Under the pieces are notes generated by a model. That model did not search any database, had not been told where the DNA came from, and saw nothing but the letters and a program-made list of their open reading frames with translations. Of a DNA stretch of 52,262 nt, positions 8,117 to 16,078 are shown piece after piece; position 1 is the first letter of the stretch; each line of letters begins with the position of its first letter. Position numbers and translations under genes: made by a program. Source of the stretch: Thermoplasmatota archaeon (GTDB taxonomy: Archaea > Thermoplasmatota > Thermoplasmata > Thermoplasmatales > GCA-001856825); the NCBI GenBank assembly GCA_023381415.1, contig JAMCUN010000022.1:1-52262 (forward strand), read 5' to 3'.

Positions 8117-10612
8117 ATGACCCGGAAATTGCTTTTATTGCTAGTTGCGGTGATTTCTCTTGCGATGCTGGTGCCGGGGTTGAGTTTTGGTCAGAGCCCC
8201 CATACCCCTTCTCCGGTGAGCGTTCCATCAATCGCCACCACGAATCCTGCTTTGTCCACAAACGATCATTCACTCGGGAGCCATACCACATACCGGCACT
8301 ATTTCCCTCCTAATTTTCACGCACAGACAAAGGACGTAAACGGGGTTATATCCCCCCTGTACACAAACAGCCCTGCGCCCATGGGAGTCGGTTCATTCGG
8401 AATCACGAACAATTCAGGGACTTTGACTGGCTACGTCTTAAACACTACAAGCTTCGAGGGAACTGCGGTTCTGAATAATTTAACTACGATGTACCTGATG
8501 AATTCTGGACCAGACCAGTATACGATGCAGCTCAATACTATCCTGGAAAATGTCACATTGTTCGGTAATACCGGCTTCACCTTCTGGAACCAGAATGTTC
8601 TGCTTTACACCGCAGGAAACCATACCCTGTCATTTGAAGATAATATTTGGAACTTCACGAGCACCGCTTTCGATTTAACTAACAACTCATTATACAGTTA
8701 TGACGGGCATATCGTAGCTCCAGTTTACTATTATGCTGTAGGTCCGTCGCTGAACGTGACATACCCATTCACTGTCCACCTGTTCCTTAACTCTACGATC
8801 ATTGACAATAGGGACGCAGTCTTCTTCAACTATTCCGTGATAGCCCCAAGCGGAACCTATTCAGGTTCGTACGACAGAGTGATATTCAACAGCACTTACG
8901 GGACGAGTCCATCCTTCAAGACCCCGGGAGCTTATTACCAGATAAACGGGTTGCAACTTTCCAAGGCAAATCTGCCCATCGATGCTGAACTTATGATAGG
9001 AGGACCCGGCGGGGGGAGCCAGACAAACGTAATATCCATAAACGGATCGATGACGCTGAAGTACCTACCCAAAGGATCGTCATCCGGACAATACGTATCA
9101 GTTCCATCAGCGTACGATTTCGGTTCTGACACTGGAGAGACATCATCTGGAATAGCCGAATGGTGGTCTGGGGATACGGTACATCTGGGATCGGGACCCT
9201 CTCTTCTTTACCCGATGTGGAACATTTCTTCAAATTCTGGCTATCAGTCGTTCTCTGGTTCTGTGACACCATCAAATTCGTTCATATTCATTAGCAACGG
9301 GACCTTCAACGACAGCTACGCGGCCTGGGCCCCAGTAAGTAGCGACGGTTCGTTTGATTTCCAATTACCGCCGAACACATATTCTGGGACTGTACTGATG
9401 AGCAACTATGATCAGCTGAATTTCACTTTTGACAGATCAACTAATTTGAACATTAATCTGGTCTATAACTCGGAGAAAGGTATCTACACTCCTCTAGTAG
9501 CTATGGATAACCAGCAGCTCAAATATATCTCTTCGGGAGGGAGTGGGACAGAAGGGAATCCGTATATGCTTGAAAATAACCAATATTATGGCATAAATCC
9601 CCTGTTCGGAGAATGGAACGACTACCTCTTCCCCGTATTCTCTGGAATACTCCTGGTCGACACGACCTCTTACGTCACCATATCTCACGCAGCCCCCTTC
9701 CTGATAGACTACCCGTCTTATACATACGCCATCTTGAACGAGATAGGCCTTCCGACCTTCAACTTCATGCCTACTGAACTATACAACACCTCCCACGTTT
9801 CTATAATTGACAGCACATTCACTGGTTGGTTCTATTCAAATTTTGAGTCCACTTACTATTACCCTGTCATCGGAAACGTTCTTACGTGGAATTCAACGGA
9901 CACGCTCATTGCCGGTAACAACTTTAACGATATGGGCTCTGCCCTGGTCGTTTACGGAGGAACGGGGAACCTGATATGGGGGAACAACTTTGAAACGAGT
10001 GTCAGCGTTGCAACTAAACCGAGTTCAGTGGCTTATGGACAGATACCAGTCGGACTTTCAATATATTCCTCTAACAATACAATTTACAACAACTACTTCA
10101 ACGTGCTCATCACTACAGTTTCTCCAGCATACAATCCTTACAACGGAGCAGAACAGCTCTATAACAACACGTGGAACATAACATCAGAGCCTTCATCTAC
10201 CGTCACGGTATTTAATGGTCATTCCCTATCTGGTAGCGTGGTAAACAACGGATTTGTTTCAGGGAACGTATATTGGGATGCGATACCGGGAGTCCCTTAC
10301 AACAATTCTCTGTTCCAGCCCTACAACCTTTCCATAGCTAGTGGGTATGACTATTCTCCAGTCATTCCGAGCACATTCAACGTCACTGTTACAGTAAACA
10401 ACATTCTCAGGGGAGAGTCAGCAACAGTTTACCTGGTGCAGAACAGCAATTACCAGTACCTCTTTGAGAACCAAGGAAGCTCGTCAGTAACTTTACCAGT
10501 ATACAACGGAACGTATTACATCGTTGTTGTGGCTAACGGAAACTTCTACTTCAACGCCAACCAGATCGTAACTGTGAACGGAGCATCAACAAGTGTGACA
10601 GTAAACGTTTAA
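8117..10612 (+). CDS. Thermopsin family acid protease (peptidase A5) with long C-terminal extension
   Basis: Secreted protease active at low pH, probably scavenging peptides outside the cell. Residues 1-26 are a signal peptide with a Leu-rich core. The thermopsin core begins around SPLYTNSPAPMG (about residue 75) and includes the typical QLNTILENVT segment; it covers roughly residues 70-400. The C-terminal part has short repeats of the type IAGNNFNDMGSALVVYGG, resembling a right-handed beta-helix. Asn, Ser, Thr and Tyr are abundant with many N-x-S/T sites, typical of archaeal surface proteins. At 831 residues it is much longer than the original Sulfolobus thermopsin. No C-terminal membrane anchor is seen. 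Catalytic residues of this family cannot be pointed to with confidence. Confidence 0.85.
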   Translation: MTRKLLLLLVAVISLAMLVPGLSFGQSPHTPSPVSVPSIATTNPALSTNDHSLGSHTTYRHYFPPNFHAQTKDVNGVISPLYTNSPAPMGVGSFGITNNSGTLTGYVLNTTSFEGTAVLNNLTTMYLMNSGPDQYTMQLNTILENVTLFGNTGFTFWNQNVLLYTAGNHTLSFEDNIWNFTSTAFDLTNNSLYSYDGHIVAPVYYYAVGPSLNVTYPFTVHLFLNSTIIDNRDAVFFNYSVIAPSGTYSGSYDRVIFNSTYGTSPSFKTPGAYYQINGLQLSKANLPIDAELMIGGPGGGSQTNVISINGSMTLKYLPKGSSSGQYVSVPSAYDFGSDTGETSSGIAEWWSGDTVHLGSGPSLLYPMWNISSNSGYQSFSGSVTPSNSFIFISNGTFNDSYAAWAPVSSDGSFDFQLPPNTYSGTVLMSNYDQLNFTFDRSTNLNINLVYNSEKGIYTPLVAMDNQQLKYISSGGSGTEGNPYMLENNQYYGINPLFGEWNDYLFPVFSGILLVDTTSYVTISHAAPFLIDYPSYTYAILNEIGLPTFNFMPTELYNTSHVSIIDSTFTGWFYSNFESTYYYPVIGNVLTWNSTDTLIAGNNFNDMGSALVVYGGTGNLIWGNNFETSVSVATKPSSVAYGQIPVGLSIYSSNNTIYNNYFNVLITTVSPAYNPYNGAEQLYNNTWNITSEPSSTVTVFNGHSLSGSVVNNGFVSGNVYWDAIPGVPYNNSLFQPYNLSIASGYDYSPVIPSTFNVTVTVNNILRGESATVYLVQNSNYQYLFENQGSSSVTLPVYNGTYYIVVVANGNFYFNANQIVTVNGASTSVTVNV

Positions 10613-10650
10613 GAGCAACAAAATTTCTTTATTTTTTTTTATTTTTTAAT
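10613..10650 (+). terminator. T-rich terminator after thermopsin gene
   Basis: Immediately after the stop codon the plus strand has two long T runs (about 10630-10647), the usual archaeal intrinsic termination signal. No hairpin is needed in archaea. Confidence 0.6.
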
Positions 10651-10988
10651 TCAAGACATGGAAGATTTATTTGTCCTGATAAGAGAACGACTGGTTTCAA
10701 TGAATGGAATGGTGATTGCCAATAATTGTCAGGCATCTGAGGCAGTTGCGTCACCCATCTCCCAACAGTTTTCAGGAAAGATGAAATGAATTTATTTGTT
10801 AACCAGCTCCAGCCCTTCCAATGGTATGCAACCCCATCTTCGATTATTCGTTTTAAAGGTGAGAAGTGAATACCCTGAAATCACTTAGTGTTTACCTAAA
10901 ATGAAACCATCCAAGTTGGAGATCCTTCCTGGAGAAATATTAGATGTTCTAAGAAAACTTTAATAAACTTAAGTTTCTTGCAGAATTG
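10651..10988. promoter_or_regulatory. Intergenic region with oxidase-operon promoter
   Basis: About 340 bases before the oxidase operon. TTTAATAAA near 10959-10967 is centred about 26 bases before GTG 10989 and is the likely TATA box. A 43-codon ORF at 10658-10789 has no supporting context and was not accepted as a gene. Confidence 0.5.
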
Positions 10989-11240
10989 GTGAATTTGAAC
11001 AAAACAATGAGGGCGGTACTGATTATTTTCGTGGAGGGCATTGTTGTATATTTCTTGATGGTCTACGGCGTCATAGGACCGATATTCAAATCATTTTACG
11101 TTGGTCAACCAGCAGTCAGCGAGCTTCCTTTCGCAATATCCTACGTCTCTTTAGGAATAGCTGTCGGCTACACAGTGATTGCTCTTGTGATATACCCCGT
11201 CCTGAAGTTCAGAGAGCCGGGTGATGCTATTGAAGAATAA
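10989..11240 (+). CDS. Small two-helix membrane protein, first gene of the oxidase operon
   Basis: About 83 residues with two predicted transmembrane helices (roughly residues 9-31 and 48-72) and a short charged tail. No family is recognised. It overlaps the following CoxII gene by 17 bases, so a role as a small accessory subunit of the terminal oxidase is likely but inferred. GTG 10989 fits the TATA spacing; TTG 10986 directly before it is equally possible. Confidence 0.7.
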   Translation: MNLNKTMRAVLIIFVEGIVVYFLMVYGVIGPIFKSFYVGQPAVSELPFAISYVSLGIAVGYTVIALVIYPVLKFREPGDAIEE

Positions 11241-11667
11241 GCTATTAGTTGAAGTGATCTGGATAGTTGCTGTTCTTGCCATACTCACGTGGGCCGCAGT
11301 TTCAAATGCATCCTATGTTACAAATAACCAGAACTCGATTGCGAATCCAGCAAACGGAGATCCTGTTGGCACGGTGATCAACGTTACGGGCTATCAATGG
11401 GCTTGGGCCTTCCAGTACCCGAACGGTACAATATCTACGGACAAGCTCGTTCTTGAGGTTAACCAGACTTATACTCTGGTGATAACAAGCAAGGATGTTA
11501 TTCACGATCTCTACATACCGCAGTTTGGAGTGCAGTCCTATGCAGTACCTGGTCATCCCAATCAGGTTACCATAGAGCCTAAGAAGACTGGAACTTTCAT
11601 TTTTGAATGCGTGGAGTACTGTGGCGAATATCACTATGAGATGAGAGGAACGGTGGTGGTCACTTAA
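11224..11667 (+). CDS. Heme-copper oxidase subunit II with CuA site
   Basis: Receives electrons from the blue copper protein and passes them to subunit I. One N-terminal transmembrane helix (about residues 8-27) anchors an extracytoplasmic cupredoxin domain. The CuA ligands are all present: His in VIHDLYIP (about residue 94) and the CVEYCGEYHYEM motif (Cys, Glu, Cys, His, Met at about 129-140). At 147 residues it is a short form with a single helix, and there is no heme c extension. ATG 11224 was chosen over GTG 11221. The stop overlaps the CoxI start by one base. Confidence 0.92.
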   Translation: MLLKNKLLVEVIWIVAVLAILTWAAVSNASYVTNNQNSIANPANGDPVGTVINVTGYQWAWAFQYPNGTISTDKLVLEVNQTYTLVITSKDVIHDLYIPQFGVQSYAVPGHPNQVTIEPKKTGTFIFECVEYCGEYHYEMRGTVVVT

Positions 11668-13310
11668 TGGGATTCTCATTTGAGCTTATGGTGTTTGGTT
11701 CAACAATTGCAGCCCTCATTACGATGGCCTTCCTGCTCTACTACTTCACTGCAGACTACAAGAGGAATCTCCTCGGAGAAAGCGCATCGAGCCTCACCAA
11801 AGAGCAATCCAATCTTCTCCTCACGAAGATGAGAAGAGAGATCAGTTTCTCCGCCTTCTTCATGGACGACAGCAAGTCAATTGGGGTGAGGTACCTGATC
11901 ACGAGCATCGTTCTCTTCTTCATAGGTGGACTGGCCGGGATCGGGATGAGAATATCCCTCTGGTTCCCGAATCCGTCCTTCCTCACACCAATCCAATACA
12001 ACATCCTTCTCACCGCCCACGGAAACATAATGCTCTATGGATTTGCAATAGGCATGATACTTGCTTTCGGATATTACCTACTGCCGTCCGCTAACAAGAT
12101 AGAAAAGGATACCCTAGGTGTTGTGAAATCAATAATGTTCTGGCTCTTCCTGATAGGGTCGTTGTTCATAATATTCTCAAAGAGTACGGCCACCTGGTAC
12201 TTCTATTACCCTCTTGTAGACCAGCTGACGGAGGCAGGGGGAGGCACTTACTCATTCGCAACACTCATAGGTGTTACTCTTATCTTGCTGGCTGTAACTG
12301 TTTCTTCCGTCATATTCCTGAAGATGGTGTTCCTGGACAGGAGCAAATCCATACCGCTGTCCAAGATCTCAATGTTTTCCTGGTCGATAGTTTCAACCGC
12401 GGTCCTCGTCCTGACATCAGCGCCAGTTTCCATGATCGCAAACGGTTACCTGATTTATGACCTGATAAACCCGATTTTCTTCCAGGCAGCAAACGGGCAG
12501 GTCCTGGGATACGCAATCATGTTCTGGTTCTGGGGTCACCCACTTGTCTACATAGCAATATTGCCAGCCTTCGGCCTCATCTACGAGATGCTCCCAAAAT
12601 ACGCAGGCGTTCCAATATACAGCTACAGGGCAGGAGTATTCTCTCTCCTCCTACTGATGATATTCAGTGCGGTCGTGTGGGGGCACCATCTGTTCAACAG
12701 TGGCCTTGGTACCATCTGGGACCTGCTCTTCTCAACAACGTCATTCCTAGTTGTAATCCCGTCGGCAATGTCCGTGTTTAACTGGATCGCCACGTTATGG
12801 AGCGCCAAGTCCATTAAGCTTACAGTTCCCATGCTTTTCGTCCTTAACGGAATAGTGGACTTCGTGATAGGAGGCATCCTTGGTGTCTATCTGGCGGATG
12901 TGGGCCTGAATGCATTCATCCACGGCACCTATGCTGTTACATCGCATTTCCACTGGATATTCATAGGACTGACAGCTGGCATTGGCTTCGGAGCGATTTA
13001 CATCCTTTTCCCCACACTGACAGGAGGAAGGACGTACAACGTTCCCATGGCAAAGGTGCACTTTTATCTTAATTCAGTCGGTACCATCATGATGTCCGGG
13101 TTCTGGCTTGTTGGAGGGTTCGCTGGCATGCCTAGGAGGGTGGCAGGATACTTCGGTATTTTCCAGACCTACCAGGACGCAGCAGCGGTCGGAGGGGTCA
13201 TCCTTGGAATAGGCTTCCTGATATTCCTGATAAACTTCGCATATTCTGCATACCTGCCTGCTAAGGTGGACGTTAGAAACCCGATTGAGGACGAGGTGCA
13301 GGTAACATGA
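11667..13310 (+). CDS. Heme-copper oxidase subunit I
   Basis: Catalytic membrane subunit reducing O2 to water. About 12 or more helices. Heme and copper ligands are visible: His118 in TAHGN (low-spin heme), His291 and cross-linked Tyr295 in GHPLVY, His340-His341 (CuB), His427 and His429 in TSHFHW. The Glu of the D-channel motif GHPEVY is Leu293 here, and the K-channel Lys of the PTGVKVFSW-type motif is Ser369 (PSAMSVFNW). The canonical helix II-III loop with Asp is also absent. An extra N-terminal helix of about 25 residues precedes the core. It overlaps its neighbours by 1 and 4 bases. Class (A-like or B-like) is uncertain because motifs are mixed. Confidence 0.93.
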   Translation: MGFSFELMVFGSTIAALITMAFLLYYFTADYKRNLLGESASSLTKEQSNLLLTKMRREISFSAFFMDDSKSIGVRYLITSIVLFFIGGLAGIGMRISLWFPNPSFLTPIQYNILLTAHGNIMLYGFAIGMILAFGYYLLPSANKIEKDTLGVVKSIMFWLFLIGSLFIIFSKSTATWYFYYPLVDQLTEAGGGTYSFATLIGVTLILLAVTVSSVIFLKMVFLDRSKSIPLSKISMFSWSIVSTAVLVLTSAPVSMIANGYLIYDLINPIFFQAANGQVLGYAIMFWFWGHPLVYIAILPAFGLIYEMLPKYAGVPIYSYRAGVFSLLLLMIFSAVVWGHHLFNSGLGTIWDLLFSTTSFLVVIPSAMSVFNWIATLWSAKSIKLTVPMLFVLNGIVDFVIGGILGVYLADVGLNAFIHGTYAVTSHFHWIFIGLTAGIGFGAIYILFPTLTGGRTYNVPMAKVHFYLNSVGTIMMSGFWLVGGFAGMPRRVAGYFGIFQTYQDAAAVGGVILGIGFLIFLINFAYSAYLPAKVDVRNPIEDEVQVT

Positions 13311-13873
13311 ACAAGGCGACTCCTATCGTACTTCTTGTACTGGTGCTTATTGCGGCTGGAGCCTCTTTCGGATGGTTCCTTATCTCACCTGGAGGGGCGG
13401 TTAGCTACCAGCAAGGTACGTACAACTCTTCTCAGGTTATAGTGCTGTATGCAAACGCACAAGGGTGGAACTACAACTCCTCTAACCCAAACCCAACTCT
13501 GAACGAAAAACTGCACACCCTGCTGGAATTCAAGGTCATAGAACAGGATGGCCTGCCACACACCCTCACGATAGCAGCAGGCCCGAATGAGACGACAGAT
13601 ACTAGCAACTGGATAGTGAACGTCCCTATACCCACGACCGTGGGGAGCGTAACCTGGGTGAACTGGTCTTTTGCCAACCCTGGCCTGTACACTTACTGGT
13701 GTACGGTCCATCCTTACACGATGGTAGGCAAGCTCTACGTTAACGGAACAGCAAATTCCACATCTAATGAATCTGCAGTGCAGTTCTCAGTTCATGATTC
13801 ATCAAATTTTGACGTTCATTACCAAAATTCAGTGACTTATGAAACAGCTGATTATAATGAGCAAGTTCGGTAA
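13307..13873 (+). CDS. Sulfocyanin-like blue copper protein
   Basis: Membrane-anchored cupredoxin, probably the mobile or tethered electron carrier between the Rieske/cytochrome b complex and the oxidase. The N-terminal helix (residues 5-25) is followed by an extracytoplasmic domain. The type 1 copper ligands are His85 (GLPHTL) and Cys132, His135 and Met139 in YWCTVHPYTM. The start overlaps the CoxI stop (ATGA). The last about 30 residues are polar and probably disordered. Sulfocyanin is the typical cupredoxin of acidophilic archaea; distinction from other cupredoxins would need alignment. Confidence 0.87.
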   Translation: MNKATPIVLLVLVLIAAGASFGWFLISPGGAVSYQQGTYNSSQVIVLYANAQGWNYNSSNPNPTLNEKLHTLLEFKVIEQDGLPHTLTIAAGPNETTDTSNWIVNVPIPTTVGSVTWVNWSFANPGLYTYWCTVHPYTMVGKLYVNGTANSTSNESAVQFSVHDSSNFDVHYQNSVTYETADYNEQVR

Positions 13874-14726
13874 CGCATTCAAGCTGACGAAACCTGGAAT
13901 AGCAGTCCTGCTGGACCTGGTGGCAGTGACCACATTCTTCCTTGCGTTGAAGAATATCTCATTATTGTGGAAGGTCGTTCCCCTCATAGTTGCAGGAACT
14001 CTAGCCTCCTTCTCCTCTTCGCTTGCCAACAACTTCATAGACAGGGATGTGGACTCCAGGATGAAGAGGACAAGGTGGAGGATAACATCCGGTGCAAGCA
14101 CGGGATACTTAATATCAATCCCCGCCCTGCTGGCAGTTTCCCTCACCGTCTCCATGATCTACCTGAATCTTGCAACTACCATCTGGATAGCCCTCGGGTT
14201 CCTTAGCTATTCCGTGCTTTACACCGTGGTCTTGAAGAGGAGAACATCATGGAACATCGTCATTGGAGGAATAGCCGGCAGCTTCCCCGCACTGGCTGGA
14301 TGGTCAGCAATAGGCTCCTTCATTTCACCTGCATCTCTTTTCGTGGCGTCCGTAGTTTTTCTATGGACCCCCCCGCATTTCTGGTCCCTTGCAGTAAAGT
14401 ACAAGGATGACTACAAGGCGGCTGGCGTTCCCATGCTTCCCGCTGTCTCGAGCGAGAAGAGAACAACCAACGCCATAGTCTTGAGCACCGTTCTTCTGAT
14501 AGCTTTCTCATTCATTCCTCTATTCCTAAACATCGGCCTTCCAGTAATATACAGGTATCTTCTCATCCCTCTTTCCGCTTACCTGACCGCAAGGATTGTT
14601 ATACTGAAGTTCGGGAAGAATGGGAAGATAGAGACGAGGGCTATCAAGGCCTTCCTGTCCACTAACTACTATTTAACTGCTATTCTGGCAGTACTTGTGG
14701 TTGGTTCAATTTTAAGAATCATATGA
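13857..14726 (+). CDS. ctaB: Protoheme IX farnesyltransferase (heme O synthase)
   Basis: Integral membrane UbiA-family prenyltransferase that adds a farnesyl group to protoheme for the oxidase. LTKPGI near the N-terminus and the Asp-rich motif NNFIDRDVDSRM followed by KRTRWR are diagnostic. Several hydrophobic helices follow. ATG 13857 (MSKFGN) gives a 17-base overlap with the cupredoxin gene; ATG 13839 would give a longer overlap. No heme A synthase gene is recognised in the window, so the enzyme may use heme O or a prenylated derivative. Confidence 0.9.
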   Translation: MSKFGNAFKLTKPGIAVLLDLVAVTTFFLALKNISLLWKVVPLIVAGTLASFSSSLANNFIDRDVDSRMKRTRWRITSGASTGYLISIPALLAVSLTVSMIYLNLATTIWIALGFLSYSVLYTVVLKRRTSWNIVIGGIAGSFPALAGWSAIGSFISPASLFVASVVFLWTPPHFWSLAVKYKDDYKAAGVPMLPAVSSEKRTTNAIVLSTVLLIAFSFIPLFLNIGLPVIYRYLLIPLSAYLTARIVILKFGKNGKIETRAIKAFLSTNYYLTAILAVLVVGSILRII

Positions 14727-16078
14727 GCTCGAACAAAGAAAGTATCCTTGGAGCAGTCCCGTTTGCCATAACGGTTCTCCTCTGGAACGTACCTTTCTTC
14801 CTGGGGGGAATAGTCGTTGAAGGGAATGTACTATTGGAGGTGATCATAGGTGAAGCGGTAATATTTTCAGGGATTCTTCTGGTATCCCACCTCAGGGGAA
14901 GGTTGGGGAGGCTCTACCTAATAAGCTCCTACATATCGATGGCAATTCTCGTAACGTTGGTCGAGACGGGACTATGGAGGTTCGCTCTCTTCTCTGCTGT
15001 TGCTTTCCTCATTTCAATCAGGTTCTTCCTGACCAGCAGGAAGAGGCTTGATTTTTCGACTGGCACTCTCGCATTCCTCATTTTCATGCTGATACTCTTC
15101 CTCTCAACTAGCCTCCGGATAGTTCACTCCTCCCTTACAGGCACAGGCGCAACTGGATACCTGTTTTCCATCTACAACAACTCCTCCCCAGCTGGTGTTC
15201 CGTTTACCTATGCTTATGGGATAGTTGCAGGATTGAGGGGGGTCACTCTTACGCTCTCTCCTCTCACTGCAGTCTTCTTTCCCCTGATAGCGTACCTAAC
15301 TGCGGACAACACGATGCTCATCGTTAAGGGATCTGCGACCGGTAGAACCGTCTCTGCAACAGGAGCAGTAGTAGCTGCCCTGGCGTGCCAGTGTGAAAAC
15401 ACGATAGGCATTCTTTCAGGAACAGTTTCTTCCCTTGCATTATCAATACTTCCATTCTTCATATTCCTCTCCGCAGGCCTCCTCATTGCAACGAACGTCT
15501 ACCTTCACAACCCCATCAAGATGAAACTGCCGAGGATAAAGACATGGGTAGTGGTGACGGCATTCCTGATCATACTTGCCATAGAATTCCTGATAGTTTC
15601 CACCGGGCTTGTTTACGACCTCGCGCTATTCGGTCTTGTCTCCTTCCTTTCTATAATCTCTGGATTCCTCCTGGGAATGGTTATACCTCTGAAGAGGTCT
15701 ATACCCGTCTATTCTGTGATCTTCGCATTCGCAATCCAGGCTGTGATGTTCTGGCCACATCTGATATCTGCCGCTCTTGTCACCCCCTCAGTGTTTGAGG
15801 CATACAATATCTCAGGATTAGTTGCGGGGATTATTCTGTCCCTCTCCTTCAGGAACAGGAGCGCCATGACAAAGGTTGGACTGGTCGAGCTCATATTTTC
15901 AATGGAGACAATGATAACGGCAATCTTCCTTTACATCACTCTGTTTTCCCTTTCGCTATTTAACGGTTTCACGGAGATTGCGGTCATAGACTTCTCCGTA
16001 TTCATACTTCTCCTGAGCCTCCCCTTGATGTGGTTCTCCAACATCTACCTACTGAGCGTCAGGGCGTTTGGCAGCTGA
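14723..16078 (+). CDS. Polytopic membrane protein of unknown function in the oxidase operon
   Basis: 451 residues with about 12 hydrophobic helices and no recognised family. A CQC pair sits in ALACQCENTIG (about residue 220) inside a helical region, a possible metal or redox site. The start overlaps the ctaB stop (ATGA), so it is co-translated with oxidase genes. Its 3' end overlaps the convergent Fe-S membrane protein by 30 bases. An assembly or copper/heme handling role is plausible only from position. Confidence 0.75.
   Translation: MSSNKESILGAVPFAITVLLWNVPFFLGGIVVEGNVLLEVIIGEAVIFSGILLVSHLRGRLGRLYLISSYISMAILVTLVETGLWRFALFSAVAFLISIRFFLTSRKRLDFSTGTLAFLIFMLILFLSTSLRIVHSSLTGTGATGYLFSIYNNSSPAGVPFTYAYGIVAGLRGVTLTLSPLTAVFFPLIAYLTADNTMLIVKGSATGRTVSATGAVVAALACQCENTIGILSGTVSSLALSILPFFIFLSAGLLIATNVYLHNPIKMKLPRIKTWVVVTAFLIILAIEFLIVSTGLVYDLALFGLVSFLSIISGFLLGMVIPLKRSIPVYSVIFAFAIQAVMFWPHLISAALVTPSVFEAYNISGLVAGIILSLSFRNRSAMTKVGLVELIFSMETMITAIFLYITLFSLSLFNGFTEIAVIDFSVFILLLSLPLMWFSNIYLLSVRAFGS

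Noticed and set aside
10658-10789. 43-codon plus-strand ORF between the thermopsin gene and the oxidase operon
   Set aside because: It starts 8-10 bases after the terminator T run, has no promoter of its own at the proper distance and no recognisable product.
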